NCBI GenBank assembly: GCA_016714165.1
Contig: JADJNU010000005.1
Span: 14,220 to 78,219, forward strand
From: Bdellovibrionales bacterium
GTDB lineage: Bacteria > Bdellovibrionota > Bdellovibrionia > Bdellovibrionales > UBA1609
DNA length: 64,000 nucleotides
Direction: 5' to 3'
Numbering within the stretch: position 1 is the first letter of the stretch; each line of letters starts with the position of its first letter. Made by a program: the position numbers and the translations under genes. The notes under the pieces are model-generated. The model did not search any database. It was given only the letters and a program-made list of their open reading frames with translations, and was not told the DNA's origin. Of the stretch, positions 42,718 through 51,131 are shown one piece after another.

Positions 42718-45495
42718 ATGTCTTTTAGCCTCGGCCGGCTTATAATTACGCTTTTAGCTGCTGTGTTCATCGTTGGCTTGCAATTGGCTTCGCTTCCCAT
42801 TCTTAGCATTGTCTTTGGTGATATTGACAATCGGGAAAGCTATATTCTTTTTATTCTTTATCTCGGTATGACAGTTGGCCTAATTCCGAACAAATCAACC
42901 AAGCTTCAGGCCTATGTGTTCTCATTTTTTGCGGTCGGATTTGGCATTCTTGGTTGGAATTTGGACGCCATCCTGGAATTGGCTCTTAAAAATTCAATTT
43001 TGAGTTTGGGGCTACTCGCATTTTTTGTGATGGCTTTATTCTGGTCTGGTACCCTCTTACAAAGGGCGACTTACGGCGTAGGGCATTTTGAAAATCAGTA
43101 TCGTTACGTAAATATAGCTAATCTTTTTATATTGGTCGCTTGGATTAGCCTTTTTCCTGTGCTTGGTTACGACTATTCGCTCATTTTACTTTCTATTCTC
43201 ATCACACTTCTGGTGTTGGCAAGGAAATTCGCTCTTAAAAGACATGTCGATGATGGAGGAAGGAAAGTTTCAATAAGAGATTTTTTGGTATTTCAAAACA
43301 TTGAATCTCTGGCTGGAGGGATTGCCTCAGGTTTATATGTTTCCATTTTTTTCGACATTCTTCACATCTTTATGTATCCATTGAAAATCAAGTTTGCCAT
43401 CTATCTTTTCTGCGCCTTTCTATTTTTGGGACTTTCAATCGAAACTCGGAGCATTCTTGAAAAATTAAAAATTAGATCCGTTGCCTCAGCTGCTCTCGTC
43501 GCCGAATTTTTGTTCATGATGGTTCTTGTATTTCTATTTGGAGGTATCGGAAATCGGTTTTTCTTCGACCCATTGGCCTTTTCCAGAGAGTTGCCATTAG
43601 CATTTCATAACTATCAGTTATTGATTTCGATTAGCGTGGTACTGTTGATGTTACCCTACATCATTTTTGCAGCGATCATTCCAATCCAGGAGAGAAAAGG
43701 AGGCGGACGTAATAATCTTTTCTTCTGCACTCTTGGAAATACTCTTGGATTCATGCTCTTTCTTGTGTTTTTAGGTAACCAACCGATTCAAAGCAAGTTA
43801 GCTTTAGCGTCCATTTTCATTTTCGTGATATGCTGCTTTGAAAAAAATATCTGTGTGCGCAGTGCCGCCTTAGTTCTATGCTTAATGATATCATTTCAAC
43901 CATTCCTGGGGTGGCTCGACCACAGAGTGGTAAGCCAGGGGCTTCGATTTTTTGATATCGATCTCGAGGAATCAGAATCTCAAAAAAAATCAGCACTCAG
44001 ATCAGACGGAGTCTTTAATTTCGATAAGTTCAAAGGGCACCAATTGTTAAATTTTAGGATGTTCTCTCGAAAGGATCACGAGGTTGGATACATCGCTAGT
44101 TATTTCAAGTCAACAAGGATGAGGCTCGGACTCGGTGGATATAATATTTCACTATTCAAATTTCATGACATCATACGTTCTCTTGTAGCTGAGGAAATGG
44201 TTGGGCTCAGTACAAAAAGAATCTTAGTTCTTGGAATTGGGAATCACTTAACTTTGACCCGTTTAGACAATTTATTTAAGCGAACATCAAGACCTGATAT
44301 AATGGTCGATGTTGTCGATAGTTTTTCTTTGTTCGAAGATATGAATTTTCTTAATACTGTTGGAAAAGAGGGTGGTTTTTCTTGGCCCAATAGTCAATTT
44401 AATGCAATTAATACGGATGCACTTAACTATCTTTCAACGGTTAAGCCGGGCAGCTATGATGTTGTTATTTGGAATTTGACATGGCCTAGTTTTGGAACGA
44501 GCGGAAAAATCTTTACGAGACAGATGAGTGAATTGGTCGCAAAGGCTCTTCGCCCCGGTGGCAGATATGTCACAGATTCATTGGGAAATAAGACATTTGA
44601 TTGTAATTTAAGATTTGGATTTTCGCATACAATTCAATATCCAATATCTACGTGTTGGCCATTTTCTTTCCAAGTTAATACTCAAGATTCTGAGGACACA
44701 GACATTGAGGGTGGTATTATAGCAAACTTCGAAAATGAAAATGAATGCAAAGATGTTACCCCACTTAGACTGGCCAATTCTCAAATTAAGCCAAGCCTTG
44801 AAAAATTTGGATTTTCGGTCGACCGAAACTGTAATCCACAAATAAATGTGAACTGGACATTTGTTTCAAAGCTTAGGCAGAGTACTAGATTGAGCTTGGC
44901 CATGAAAGGTATTGGTCACCCGATCATTTTTTCCATTCCATTTCCAAATGATAGCGATGCCTTGGGCACAAGGCTGAGAAATTCCACGGAACTTTTTTTT
45001 GAGATAACTCAAATTAAGGGATTTCTTCCTGTGTACCTTAGTTCAGGAAATGATTATTTCTCTTTGCGTCAGCTTTTTTCAATCATGCTCAGTTCAGAGA
45101 ATGGGATATTCTATTTACCTCGTATAAAGAAATGGACTCCGGATCTGGACTTATTTGCCAACCTGTCCCTCGATGAACTTCAGCCTCTTTACTCCATCGA
45201 GCAGCCCGGTGAGGAAAATTCAAGAATACCTGTGCGTAGATATTATACGTCTGGTGAGACTTTGTCTTACGGGATATCGGAGAATGAGATCAGAAAGAAT
45301 AGCTGCCATTTTTTTAATCGATACAAGGAGCGATTCGGTATTCAGCCAAACGAGGTGGACTGTCTTAACTACATGGCCTTGTTAAAGGAAGTTCAACGAT
45401 TTCTACCTCCGAATGAAGCCAGTCAAACAGGAGGCTTTGCCTTGCGCTACAGTCCGGATTTTGACAGAGTCTGTTCTGGAGCTCATAATTTGTGA
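42718..45495 (+). CDS. Membrane protein fused to a spermidine-synthase-like methyltransferase domain
   Basis: 925 residues. Residues 1-400 hold about twelve hydrophobic helices (LGRLIITLLAAVFIVGLQLA and many more). After about residue 500 comes an SAM/spermidine synthase-like Rossmann domain (RILVLGIGNHLTLTRLDNLF, DVVDSFSLFEDMNFL, INTDALNYLSTVKPGSYDVV, LVAKALRPGGRYVTDSLG). This architecture is seen in membrane aminopropyl/methyltransferase-like proteins. It probably works after the radical SAM enzyme in one operon on a membrane-bound substrate (inference). The glycine-rich motif GIGNH is weaker than in true synthases. Confidence 0.75.
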   Translation: MSFSLGRLIITLLAAVFIVGLQLASLPILSIVFGDIDNRESYILFILYLGMTVGLIPNKSTKLQAYVFSFFAVGFGILGWNLDAILELALKNSILSLGLLAFFVMALFWSGTLLQRATYGVGHFENQYRYVNIANLFILVAWISLFPVLGYDYSLILLSILITLLVLARKFALKRHVDDGGRKVSIRDFLVFQNIESLAGGIASGLYVSIFFDILHIFMYPLKIKFAIYLFCAFLFLGLSIETRSILEKLKIRSVASAALVAEFLFMMVLVFLFGGIGNRFFFDPLAFSRELPLAFHNYQLLISISVVLLMLPYIIFAAIIPIQERKGGGRNNLFFCTLGNTLGFMLFLVFLGNQPIQSKLALASIFIFVICCFEKNICVRSAALVLCLMISFQPFLGWLDHRVVSQGLRFFDIDLEESESQKKSALRSDGVFNFDKFKGHQLLNFRMFSRKDHEVGYIASYFKSTRMRLGLGGYNISLFKFHDIIRSLVAEEMVGLSTKRILVLGIGNHLTLTRLDNLFKRTSRPDIMVDVVDSFSLFEDMNFLNTVGKEGGFSWPNSQFNAINTDALNYLSTVKPGSYDVVIWNLTWPSFGTSGKIFTRQMSELVAKALRPGGRYVTDSLGNKTFDCNLRFGFSHTIQYPISTCWPFSFQVNTQDSEDTDIEGGIIANFENENECKDVTPLRLANSQIKPSLEKFGFSVDRNCNPQINVNWTFVSKLRQSTRLSLAMKGIGHPIIFSIPFPNDSDALGTRLRNSTELFFEITQIKGFLPVYLSSGNDYFSLRQLFSIMLSSENGIFYLPRIKKWTPDLDLFANLSLDELQPLYSIEQPGEENSRIPVRRYYTSGETLSYGISENEIRKNSCHFFNRYKERFGIQPNEVDCLNYMALLKEVQRFLPPNEASQTGGFALRYSPDFDRVCSGAHNL

Positions 45496-45521
45496 TTTTA
45501 TCTAAACTTCTCGATGCTATA

Positions 45522-47057
45522 TTACGTCGCGTAAAATGGATAAAAGATCGCAGCAATCCAAGCAAGTGCGAGAGAGGCAAAGACTGCAGAGCTGGTAATT
45601 GAGTTTGATTTTCTCTCCAGTCTCGCCGCAAAAATTTCAATGATGACAAGGCATGCGGAGAATTGCAGAAGATCTCCAATAGGAGGTCTGTTGATGTCGC
45701 GTGGAGGTTGAAACAGGAACCAAACTGTCAGCAGAAAAATCCAAATACCCATACGAAGTAGGTACGATTGAAAAATTGTTTTACTGATGCTGAGTCGTCG
45801 TGTGACGAAGCACAGGGGGTAGAAGAAAAGACTAAATGCCCCCCAACGCAGGAACCTAGTTTCTGAAAGAGAGGAGTGAAATAAATGGTGATCAACGTAA
45901 GGAGCCGCAAACAAAGCGAGTGGTAAAAATGCCAAAACTCCAATTGAGACTGCCTTTAAAAAGTAATTGAATCTTTGCATTCTGAATTTTTCTTTTGAGA
46001 CAATTAAAATGACGGTAGTAGAAGATAGGCCCAGTAATATAAAGTAGATCAAGTATAAGCTCTCGCTCGTATTATGTAATTTTAAGAACGTAATTGATTC
46101 AACTCCCAATCGAATAGCTAGGGCAGAAGCCACAGAGGAAAAGATGAGAATGATAAAATCTGATATTCTAACTCGACTGGCAAATGGTTGGGTTGATCCT
46201 AACTCAGAAATTAAGCTATAGGTCATAAATATCATTGTCAAAAGAATGAACACTGCGGTTACTGGAACTGACAGGTGGAATGCGGTCGATTTTTCTGAAT
46301 TCTCAAGTGTTCCTCTCCAATTTTCGTTGATCCAGTTTAATATAAGTTCAACTACTTTCGAGTTGATGATCATTTCGAAATGCGAAATGTCTAATTGAAT
46401 CTGCTCTCCAAAGTTGGAGGATGGCTGCTTCGTCCTGGCGTGCAATGTCAATAGTCTTGGTCCCCTATAAATGGTCCCAGCTACATTTCCGTCTAAATTA
46501 ATCAAACCTTTATCTAAATTGGAAAGCTGTGGAGAATTCATGAGAGAGTGGCCTATCCTTCCGCCACCAAAGGAGTGGCCAATGAATATAATTTTCTTAT
46601 TGGAAAGATTCTCTTGATCGATGAGGGACTGGACAACGGAAATTCCGATATCAATATCGCTCCTGTTCTTGTGACAAATGGGCAATCCTAATCCGGGAAT
46701 ATTGCATCGGAAAGTCATTGGAACGGGGGACTTTCCATGTCCAGGAAAATCAAAGCTGTAAGTTTTGATTCCATTGATGGCCAAAACTCGGGCAAGAGGC
46801 GCCATCAATTGCGCGCTACATCGCTTACCATGAAGGAGAATTGCCACTGTATTCGGAATTTCTCTGTTTTCGTGCCGAAAAACTGATACGGTTGAGCGAT
46901 CGGAGTTTTCCAGTTGTATTCGCTCGATCGTCACTGGAAAGAGGCTTTTAGAAAAGTAAAGATCAAGGCCGGCGAAAATCACCGCCAGAAAAATCCAACT
47001 TACCCAATAAATGCGAGAAATTTTGGACAAAAAGGAAATCACCTTGCAAGGCCTCAA
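45522..47057 (-). CDS. Alpha/beta hydrolase fused to a multi-helix membrane domain
   Basis: 511 residues. After one membrane anchor (WVSWIFLAVIFAGLDLYF) comes an alpha/beta hydrolase: oxyanion segment AILLHGKRCSAQ, FDFPGHGKSP, and nucleophile elbow IFIGHSFGGGRIG (Ser about residue 157), then about 250 residues with eight hydrophobic segments (VTAVFILLTMIFMTYSLI and others). It would be a membrane-attached lipase/esterase or acyltransferase-like enzyme. The catalytic Asp and His cannot be placed with certainty. It is convergent with the membrane fusion gene at 42718. Confidence 0.75.
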   Translation of the reverse strand: MRPCKVISFLSKISRIYWVSWIFLAVIFAGLDLYFSKSLFPVTIERIQLENSDRSTVSVFRHENREIPNTVAILLHGKRCSAQLMAPLARVLAINGIKTYSFDFPGHGKSPVPMTFRCNIPGLGLPICHKNRSDIDIGISVVQSLIDQENLSNKKIIFIGHSFGGGRIGHSLMNSPQLSNLDKGLINLDGNVAGTIYRGPRLLTLHARTKQPSSNFGEQIQLDISHFEMIINSKVVELILNWINENWRGTLENSEKSTAFHLSVPVTAVFILLTMIFMTYSLISELGSTQPFASRVRISDFIILIFSSVASALAIRLGVESITFLKLHNTSESLYLIYFILLGLSSTTVILIVSKEKFRMQRFNYFLKAVSIGVLAFLPLALFAAPYVDHHLFHSSLSETRFLRWGAFSLFFYPLCFVTRRLSISKTIFQSYLLRMGIWIFLLTVWFLFQPPRDINRPPIGDLLQFSACLVIIEIFAARLERKSNSITSSAVFASLALAWIAAIFYPFYAT

Positions 47058-47232
47058 GTGGGATCGAAAAGTGGCTGTTCACATCATTGAATTTTGAAAT
47101 CCAGTTGACACAATTGCAATCTATTCCATATTCTAGTGACAAATAATCTTATTGGGGCCGGTTTTTTTCGCTATTCGATAGCTTGGAAGTCCTGAGGCTT
47201 TGATTTTCTAACTATTGAACTGGACAGTTCAA

Positions 47233-47793
47233 ATGGCAACGGTTTTCACCCATTCTTTTGTTGGCTACACGCTTTCTCAGTTGGCTCCAGAGGCAGTCAG
47301 AAAAAATACCAAATTCATTTTTTGGATGTGCTTGCTCCCAATAATTCCTGATTTTGACTACCTAGGTTGGATTTTAAAGGTTCCATACGGTGGACTTTGG
47401 GGTCATCGTGGTCTGACACACTCAATTTTTTTTTCCTTTGTCCTTGGTGCCCTAGCTTGGGCTAAAATGGGAAAGCCCTACCAACTCAAAATTGCAATTT
47501 TTCTAGGTATTTCTGCAGTTTCGCACGGAGTGCTCGATGCTATGACAAACGGGGGATTGGGAGTTGCATTTTTTTCTCCTTATTCCTTAACGCGCCATTT
47601 TTTTTCTTGGAGACCCATTGAGGTTTCACCCATAGGAATCCGTTTTTTTTCCTCGCGGGGAATGGTTGTGATCATGAACGAAATACAATGGGTTTGGATT
47701 CCAGGTTTTGTTTTGCTACTAGCGAGATCAGTAGTCGCCCGCCAGCTTTTTTATCCTCTTAAAAAAGGGGGATCCAATAATCCACAAATTTAG
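47233..47793 (+). CDS. YdjM/DUF457-type membrane-bound metal-dependent hydrolase
   Basis: About 186 residues from ATG 47233 (MATVFTHSFVGYTLSQLAPE); the frame start at 47215 is less likely. The family pattern is clear: an N-terminal THS motif, LPIIPDFDYLG and GLWGHRGLTHSIFFSF, then AVSHGVLDAMTNGGLGVAFF, with four or five hydrophobic helices. Conserved His/Asp residues probably bind a metal at the membrane surface. E. coli YdjM is regulated by LexA; no LexA box is evident here. It is a single gene, convergent with the transglutaminase-like gene. Confidence 0.85.
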   Translation: MATVFTHSFVGYTLSQLAPEAVRKNTKFIFWMCLLPIIPDFDYLGWILKVPYGGLWGHRGLTHSIFFSFVLGALAWAKMGKPYQLKIAIFLGISAVSHGVLDAMTNGGLGVAFFSPYSLTRHFFSWRPIEVSPIGIRFFSSRGMVVIMNEIQWVWIPGFVLLLARSVVARQLFYPLKKGGSNNPQI

Positions 47794-47846
47794 GTGTTTG
47801 GATTGTGTTGGATTTTAAGTGCCTTCCAAATTTTCAAATTTAAAGT

Positions 47847-48848
47847 TCATGTCCCCGAAGGACAAATTTCATATAGTTGGCAAACCAATTGGCTTGCCAA
47901 AGGACCTTCGTTTTCGAGCGATTTGAAGTAGTCCGAAAAGTATTCCATTACGAATTTGTCCTTCATAGGTCTGTGGTCCTTGCCGAAATGGCCTTCATTT
48001 GCTTCAATTTTGGCTGCTCCAGGCCTAGCGCTAGGAAAGGTTCGGTCCATTATTGCAGGGAATGAGTGAGTGCCTCCGTAGACAAACATTCTCTCCGGAT
48101 TTCCAATATAAAGAATGGAAGAGCCACTTTTGATATAAGATAGGTTTTTCTTATACCACTCTTTCGGAGTCCCTACAAACCGATAGAATGGGTCAATAGC
48201 TAGCCATCCTCCCATTCTATTCTTGGCGATAGTCACGATATGGTGACTCCAAGGTCTACCGAAGCTGGGATCGGCCGCAATTGCCCCCACATGGAATAAT
48301 TTAAAGACGGCGTTCCTGTTTAGACCTCTCTTTCTCAATTGAAAATAGACATAGTCGGCGCGACCAAAGCAAAATCCATGTCTTCTCATCTTGATTGTTG
48401 GATCAATCGGATCATACTTATCTAGCATTTTTATTCCCACTACCGAATGAATATAGGCACTTTCCATAATCTCTAGAGCCGTATCCTTGGATATCCCTCC
48501 TGGGAGTTCTTTGGCGACTCTATCGAGAATCTCTAAGGCCAAATTGTTCCGAATTTCTAGAGCGTCTCTGTCAATTGTTGAAAAGAGAGATCCTCTAGTT
48601 TCGGCCCTTAGGGTATCGTCAATATTTTCTGAATAGGAAATCAGGTCGATCAAATTATCTTCAATGTACAATCGGGGAATTTTGAATCGGTGTAATTGCG
48701 TTTTCTGATTTCGCCTAATTTCAAGCTCCATCTCAGCATTGAATTTTTCGAGAGTGTTGGCAAGTGATTGTCCCTTAAGCCCAAGGATGCCGATTAAAAT
48801 CACACCGAGAACTATCGAATTGAAACGGCCCATAAGTGAAATTTTCAT
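47847..48848 (-). CDS. Exported transglutaminase-like protein
   Basis: About 333 residues from ATG 48848 (MKISLMGRFNSIVLGVILIG, a signal peptide ending near SLA); the frame is open to 48941, but that part lacks a start signal. A Cys-His-Asp set in the right order is visible: RRHGFCFGRADYVYFQLRKR (Cys about residue 157), RPWSHHIVTIAK (His about 200) and WLAIDPFYRF (Asp about 216), as in transglutaminase-like cysteine enzymes. It overlaps the 3' end of the upstream GT-C-like gene by 74 bases, so it is co-transcribed. It may act on proteins or glycans at the surface. Confidence 0.65.
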   Translation of the reverse strand: MKISLMGRFNSIVLGVILIGILGLKGQSLANTLEKFNAEMELEIRRNQKTQLHRFKIPRLYIEDNLIDLISYSENIDDTLRAETRGSLFSTIDRDALEIRNNLALEILDRVAKELPGGISKDTALEIMESAYIHSVVGIKMLDKYDPIDPTIKMRRHGFCFGRADYVYFQLRKRGLNRNAVFKLFHVGAIAADPSFGRPWSHHIVTIAKNRMGGWLAIDPFYRFVGTPKEWYKKNLSYIKSGSSILYIGNPERMFVYGGTHSFPAIMDRTFPSARPGAAKIEANEGHFGKDHRPMKDKFVMEYFSDYFKSLENEGPLASQLVCQLYEICPSGT

Positions 48849-51036
48849 ATGGATGATCTTCCTGGATCGAGTGGCTGGAGGGACTTGGCATTTTCGATTG
48901 GAACGATGAGTTGAAATCCCGGCCATCGCGACTCTCGCCATGGAGACGTAAAAAACCGAGCTTCGAACCCACTCTAATTTCGGTCAGAGAGCTGGGACAT
49001 GGAACTGCAATTGCTTTAGAAAATGGAGCTAACACCGAGGAATTGAGGAGTTTCCAGCCCTGTCTTCTGTTGAATCCTATAGCTTCGGCTAGTAGTACTT
49101 TGGTGATTTGTTCTCCACACCTAAACTCAACAAATGGAGAAATCCAGGCCGAAGTTCGCTGTGGATCAATCCAAAATGAAGGCTGAGACAGGGCCTCTCC
49201 AAGAATTGAAACAGTTAAAACTTCAGAATTTTCAAGTGAAGGGCTTAACTTTAATAGAAATCCAGCGTGGCAATATGAAACGTCAGGGCCTGTTTGGCCA
49301 GAGCAGGGAGAAGTTTTTGCGAGTAGTACATTTGGCTCAACAAGCACGATCGGGTCAACCAGGCTAAATGCATTTTTCAACTGATTTTCGAGTGGAGACC
49401 TTGAATATGGGTATCCTGTGTTGTGAAAACGAATGGGAGACGAATTTGGTACTCTCTCGCTAACGAGAATCACTTGCAGGCTTCCAAAATTCACAGGATT
49501 TCGCAATTCCAGATCTCCGTTTTCGATATTTTGTAGAAAGACATTTTCGAGTTTAGATTCCTTGAGTTCTTTGATCATATCGAGCTTACCAAGTGTACTT
49601 TCAGAAGGTTTTTTTCGTGGCATCAAAAAAATGGCGCTTTTAAAATTCAATTCTGAGTTCTGACAGGGTAACCCTCTTTCGCTCAGAAGTTGTTTGGAAA
49701 TAAAACTATAAATATTAACAGAAAAAATCTTTTCTCTCATTTGCTCGGGTGTCCAACATGTTTGATCATGGACATATTGGAGGGCCGCTCTAAGATTAAA
49801 AAATGATGGCGCATAGAATCGTCGCTTCTCAACATATTTCGGCACATACAAATAGGTGAGTATTCCAGTCAAGAATAGAAAGAAAAAAATTGGTATCCCC
49901 CACTTAAGTAGTTGCATTCGGTTCGCTGAAAAGTGGCTCTTTAGAAATGAGCCAACCCAAATGGAGGATGCCATTTGGAGTGTGAGCATAAAGATAATGC
50001 CATATCGAAACTTCGAAAAAAGGCCAATCGAAAGGAAGATTGGAGCTGCCACAATTACTGAAAGGGCAAGTGTTACCAATAGAATTACGTTAACGCGGGT
50101 TTGAGTTCTTTGAATATTGACTAATTGAATTTGATTTCTGTATATCCATTTTAAGGAAATTAAAAGAAGGAGGGAGAACGGAATAAAGATCCACATGTTC
50201 AATCCCGCCTCAAAAAAAATTGAGATCACGCCGTGAAAGTTAAGATAAGATGTCCAAGATTCGATAATTTCATTAACTTGAAAGCTGATCCAGCTGGTCC
50301 CAGCGCTCTCGCTAGTTGTCGCGTGATACCTATCTTTCAGATCAGAAAGTCGAAAAACGACATAAGGAAGAAACCAAAACAAACTCAGAAATAAGGCCGT
50401 AGTAAAATTTCGATTTGAGATTTCTTTGAGGCCGAAGCGTCGGGTCGACAGATGCAGAAATAATAACAGGCCAACTAAAATCAAGCCGGTTAAATGTAGC
50501 TGAGCGCTCAATACTGAGAGAGAAAATGCAAACACCAAACTCCACAACGATCCAGAGAATGCAAATGTCTCGATAATGGCACAAAGAGCCACCAAAATAA
50601 ACAAGATGGAAAAACTGGGATTCCAAAAATAACTGAGAACGATGAAATTAAATGGAGACCCAAAGTAATTCAATATCCACAGGATGCCTACGGTTGAACC
50701 AAACCGACGATGAAGAAAAAGCCAAACCACTGCCCCGCCAACGGAACCCATCGCGAGCATTCCGTACCAACAGGAGATCAAATCGCGATTTATAGCTAAA
50801 AAGCTTGAGAGAATCAAATAGTAGAGACTTCCGGGGAGAAATCCACCTCCAGTTAGTTCTGGACCATGCCATATCAAATGTTTATTCAGTAGCTGAAATG
50901 AACGTTCCAGATCCCGTTCCTGGTAGATATAAAGGGTGGCGAAATCTTTAGTCAAGTGAAAGAGAAAAGTGCCAACGGCACACAGGAAAAGGAAAATGAG
51001 GAGCTGGCTTGTCTCTTCCGAAATAATAGGCTTCAT
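48775..51036 (-). CDS. GT-C (PMT/ArnT-like) membrane glycosyltransferase-like protein, paralogue A
   Basis: About 753 residues, probably from ATG 51036 (MKPIISEETSQLLIF). The first luminal loop has an acidic pair and aromatic/glycine pattern YIYQERDLERSFQLL then GPELTGGGFLPGSLYYLIL, typical of GT-C transferases that use polyprenyl-phosphate sugars. Ten or so membrane helices follow, then a soluble C-terminal half of about 350 residues. It matches the next upstream gene in the same key segments, so the two are tandem paralogues. The acceptor is unknown. Confidence 0.7.
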   Translation of the reverse strand: MKPIISEETSQLLIFLFLCAVGTFLFHLTKDFATLYIYQERDLERSFQLLNKHLIWHGPELTGGGFLPGSLYYLILSSFLAINRDLISCWYGMLAMGSVGGAVVWLFLHRRFGSTVGILWILNYFGSPFNFIVLSYFWNPSFSILFILVALCAIIETFAFSGSLWSLVFAFSLSVLSAQLHLTGLILVGLLLFLHLSTRRFGLKEISNRNFTTALFLSLFWFLPYVVFRLSDLKDRYHATTSESAGTSWISFQVNEIIESWTSYLNFHGVISIFFEAGLNMWIFIPFSLLLLISLKWIYRNQIQLVNIQRTQTRVNVILLVTLALSVIVAAPIFLSIGLFSKFRYGIIFMLTLQMASSIWVGSFLKSHFSANRMQLLKWGIPIFFFLFLTGILTYLYVPKYVEKRRFYAPSFFNLRAALQYVHDQTCWTPEQMREKIFSVNIYSFISKQLLSERGLPCQNSELNFKSAIFLMPRKKPSESTLGKLDMIKELKESKLENVFLQNIENGDLELRNPVNFGSLQVILVSERVPNSSPIRFHNTGYPYSRSPLENQLKNAFSLVDPIVLVEPNVLLAKTSPCSGQTGPDVSYCHAGFLLKLSPSLENSEVLTVSILGEALSQPSFWIDPQRTSAWISPFVEFRCGEQITKVLLAEAIGFNRRQGWKLLNSSVLAPFSKAIAVPCPSSLTEIRVGSKLGFLRLHGESRDGRDFNSSFQSKMPSPSSHSIQEDHPYENFTYGPFQFDSSRCDFNRHPWA

Positions 51037-51131
51037 TTGAGTTCGTTCCCAAAGATACCCCAATTTTCTTGACGGATTTTTTATGATCACAACTACGCCC
51101 CAAAATCTTGCATGTTAGGTTCCAAGATATT

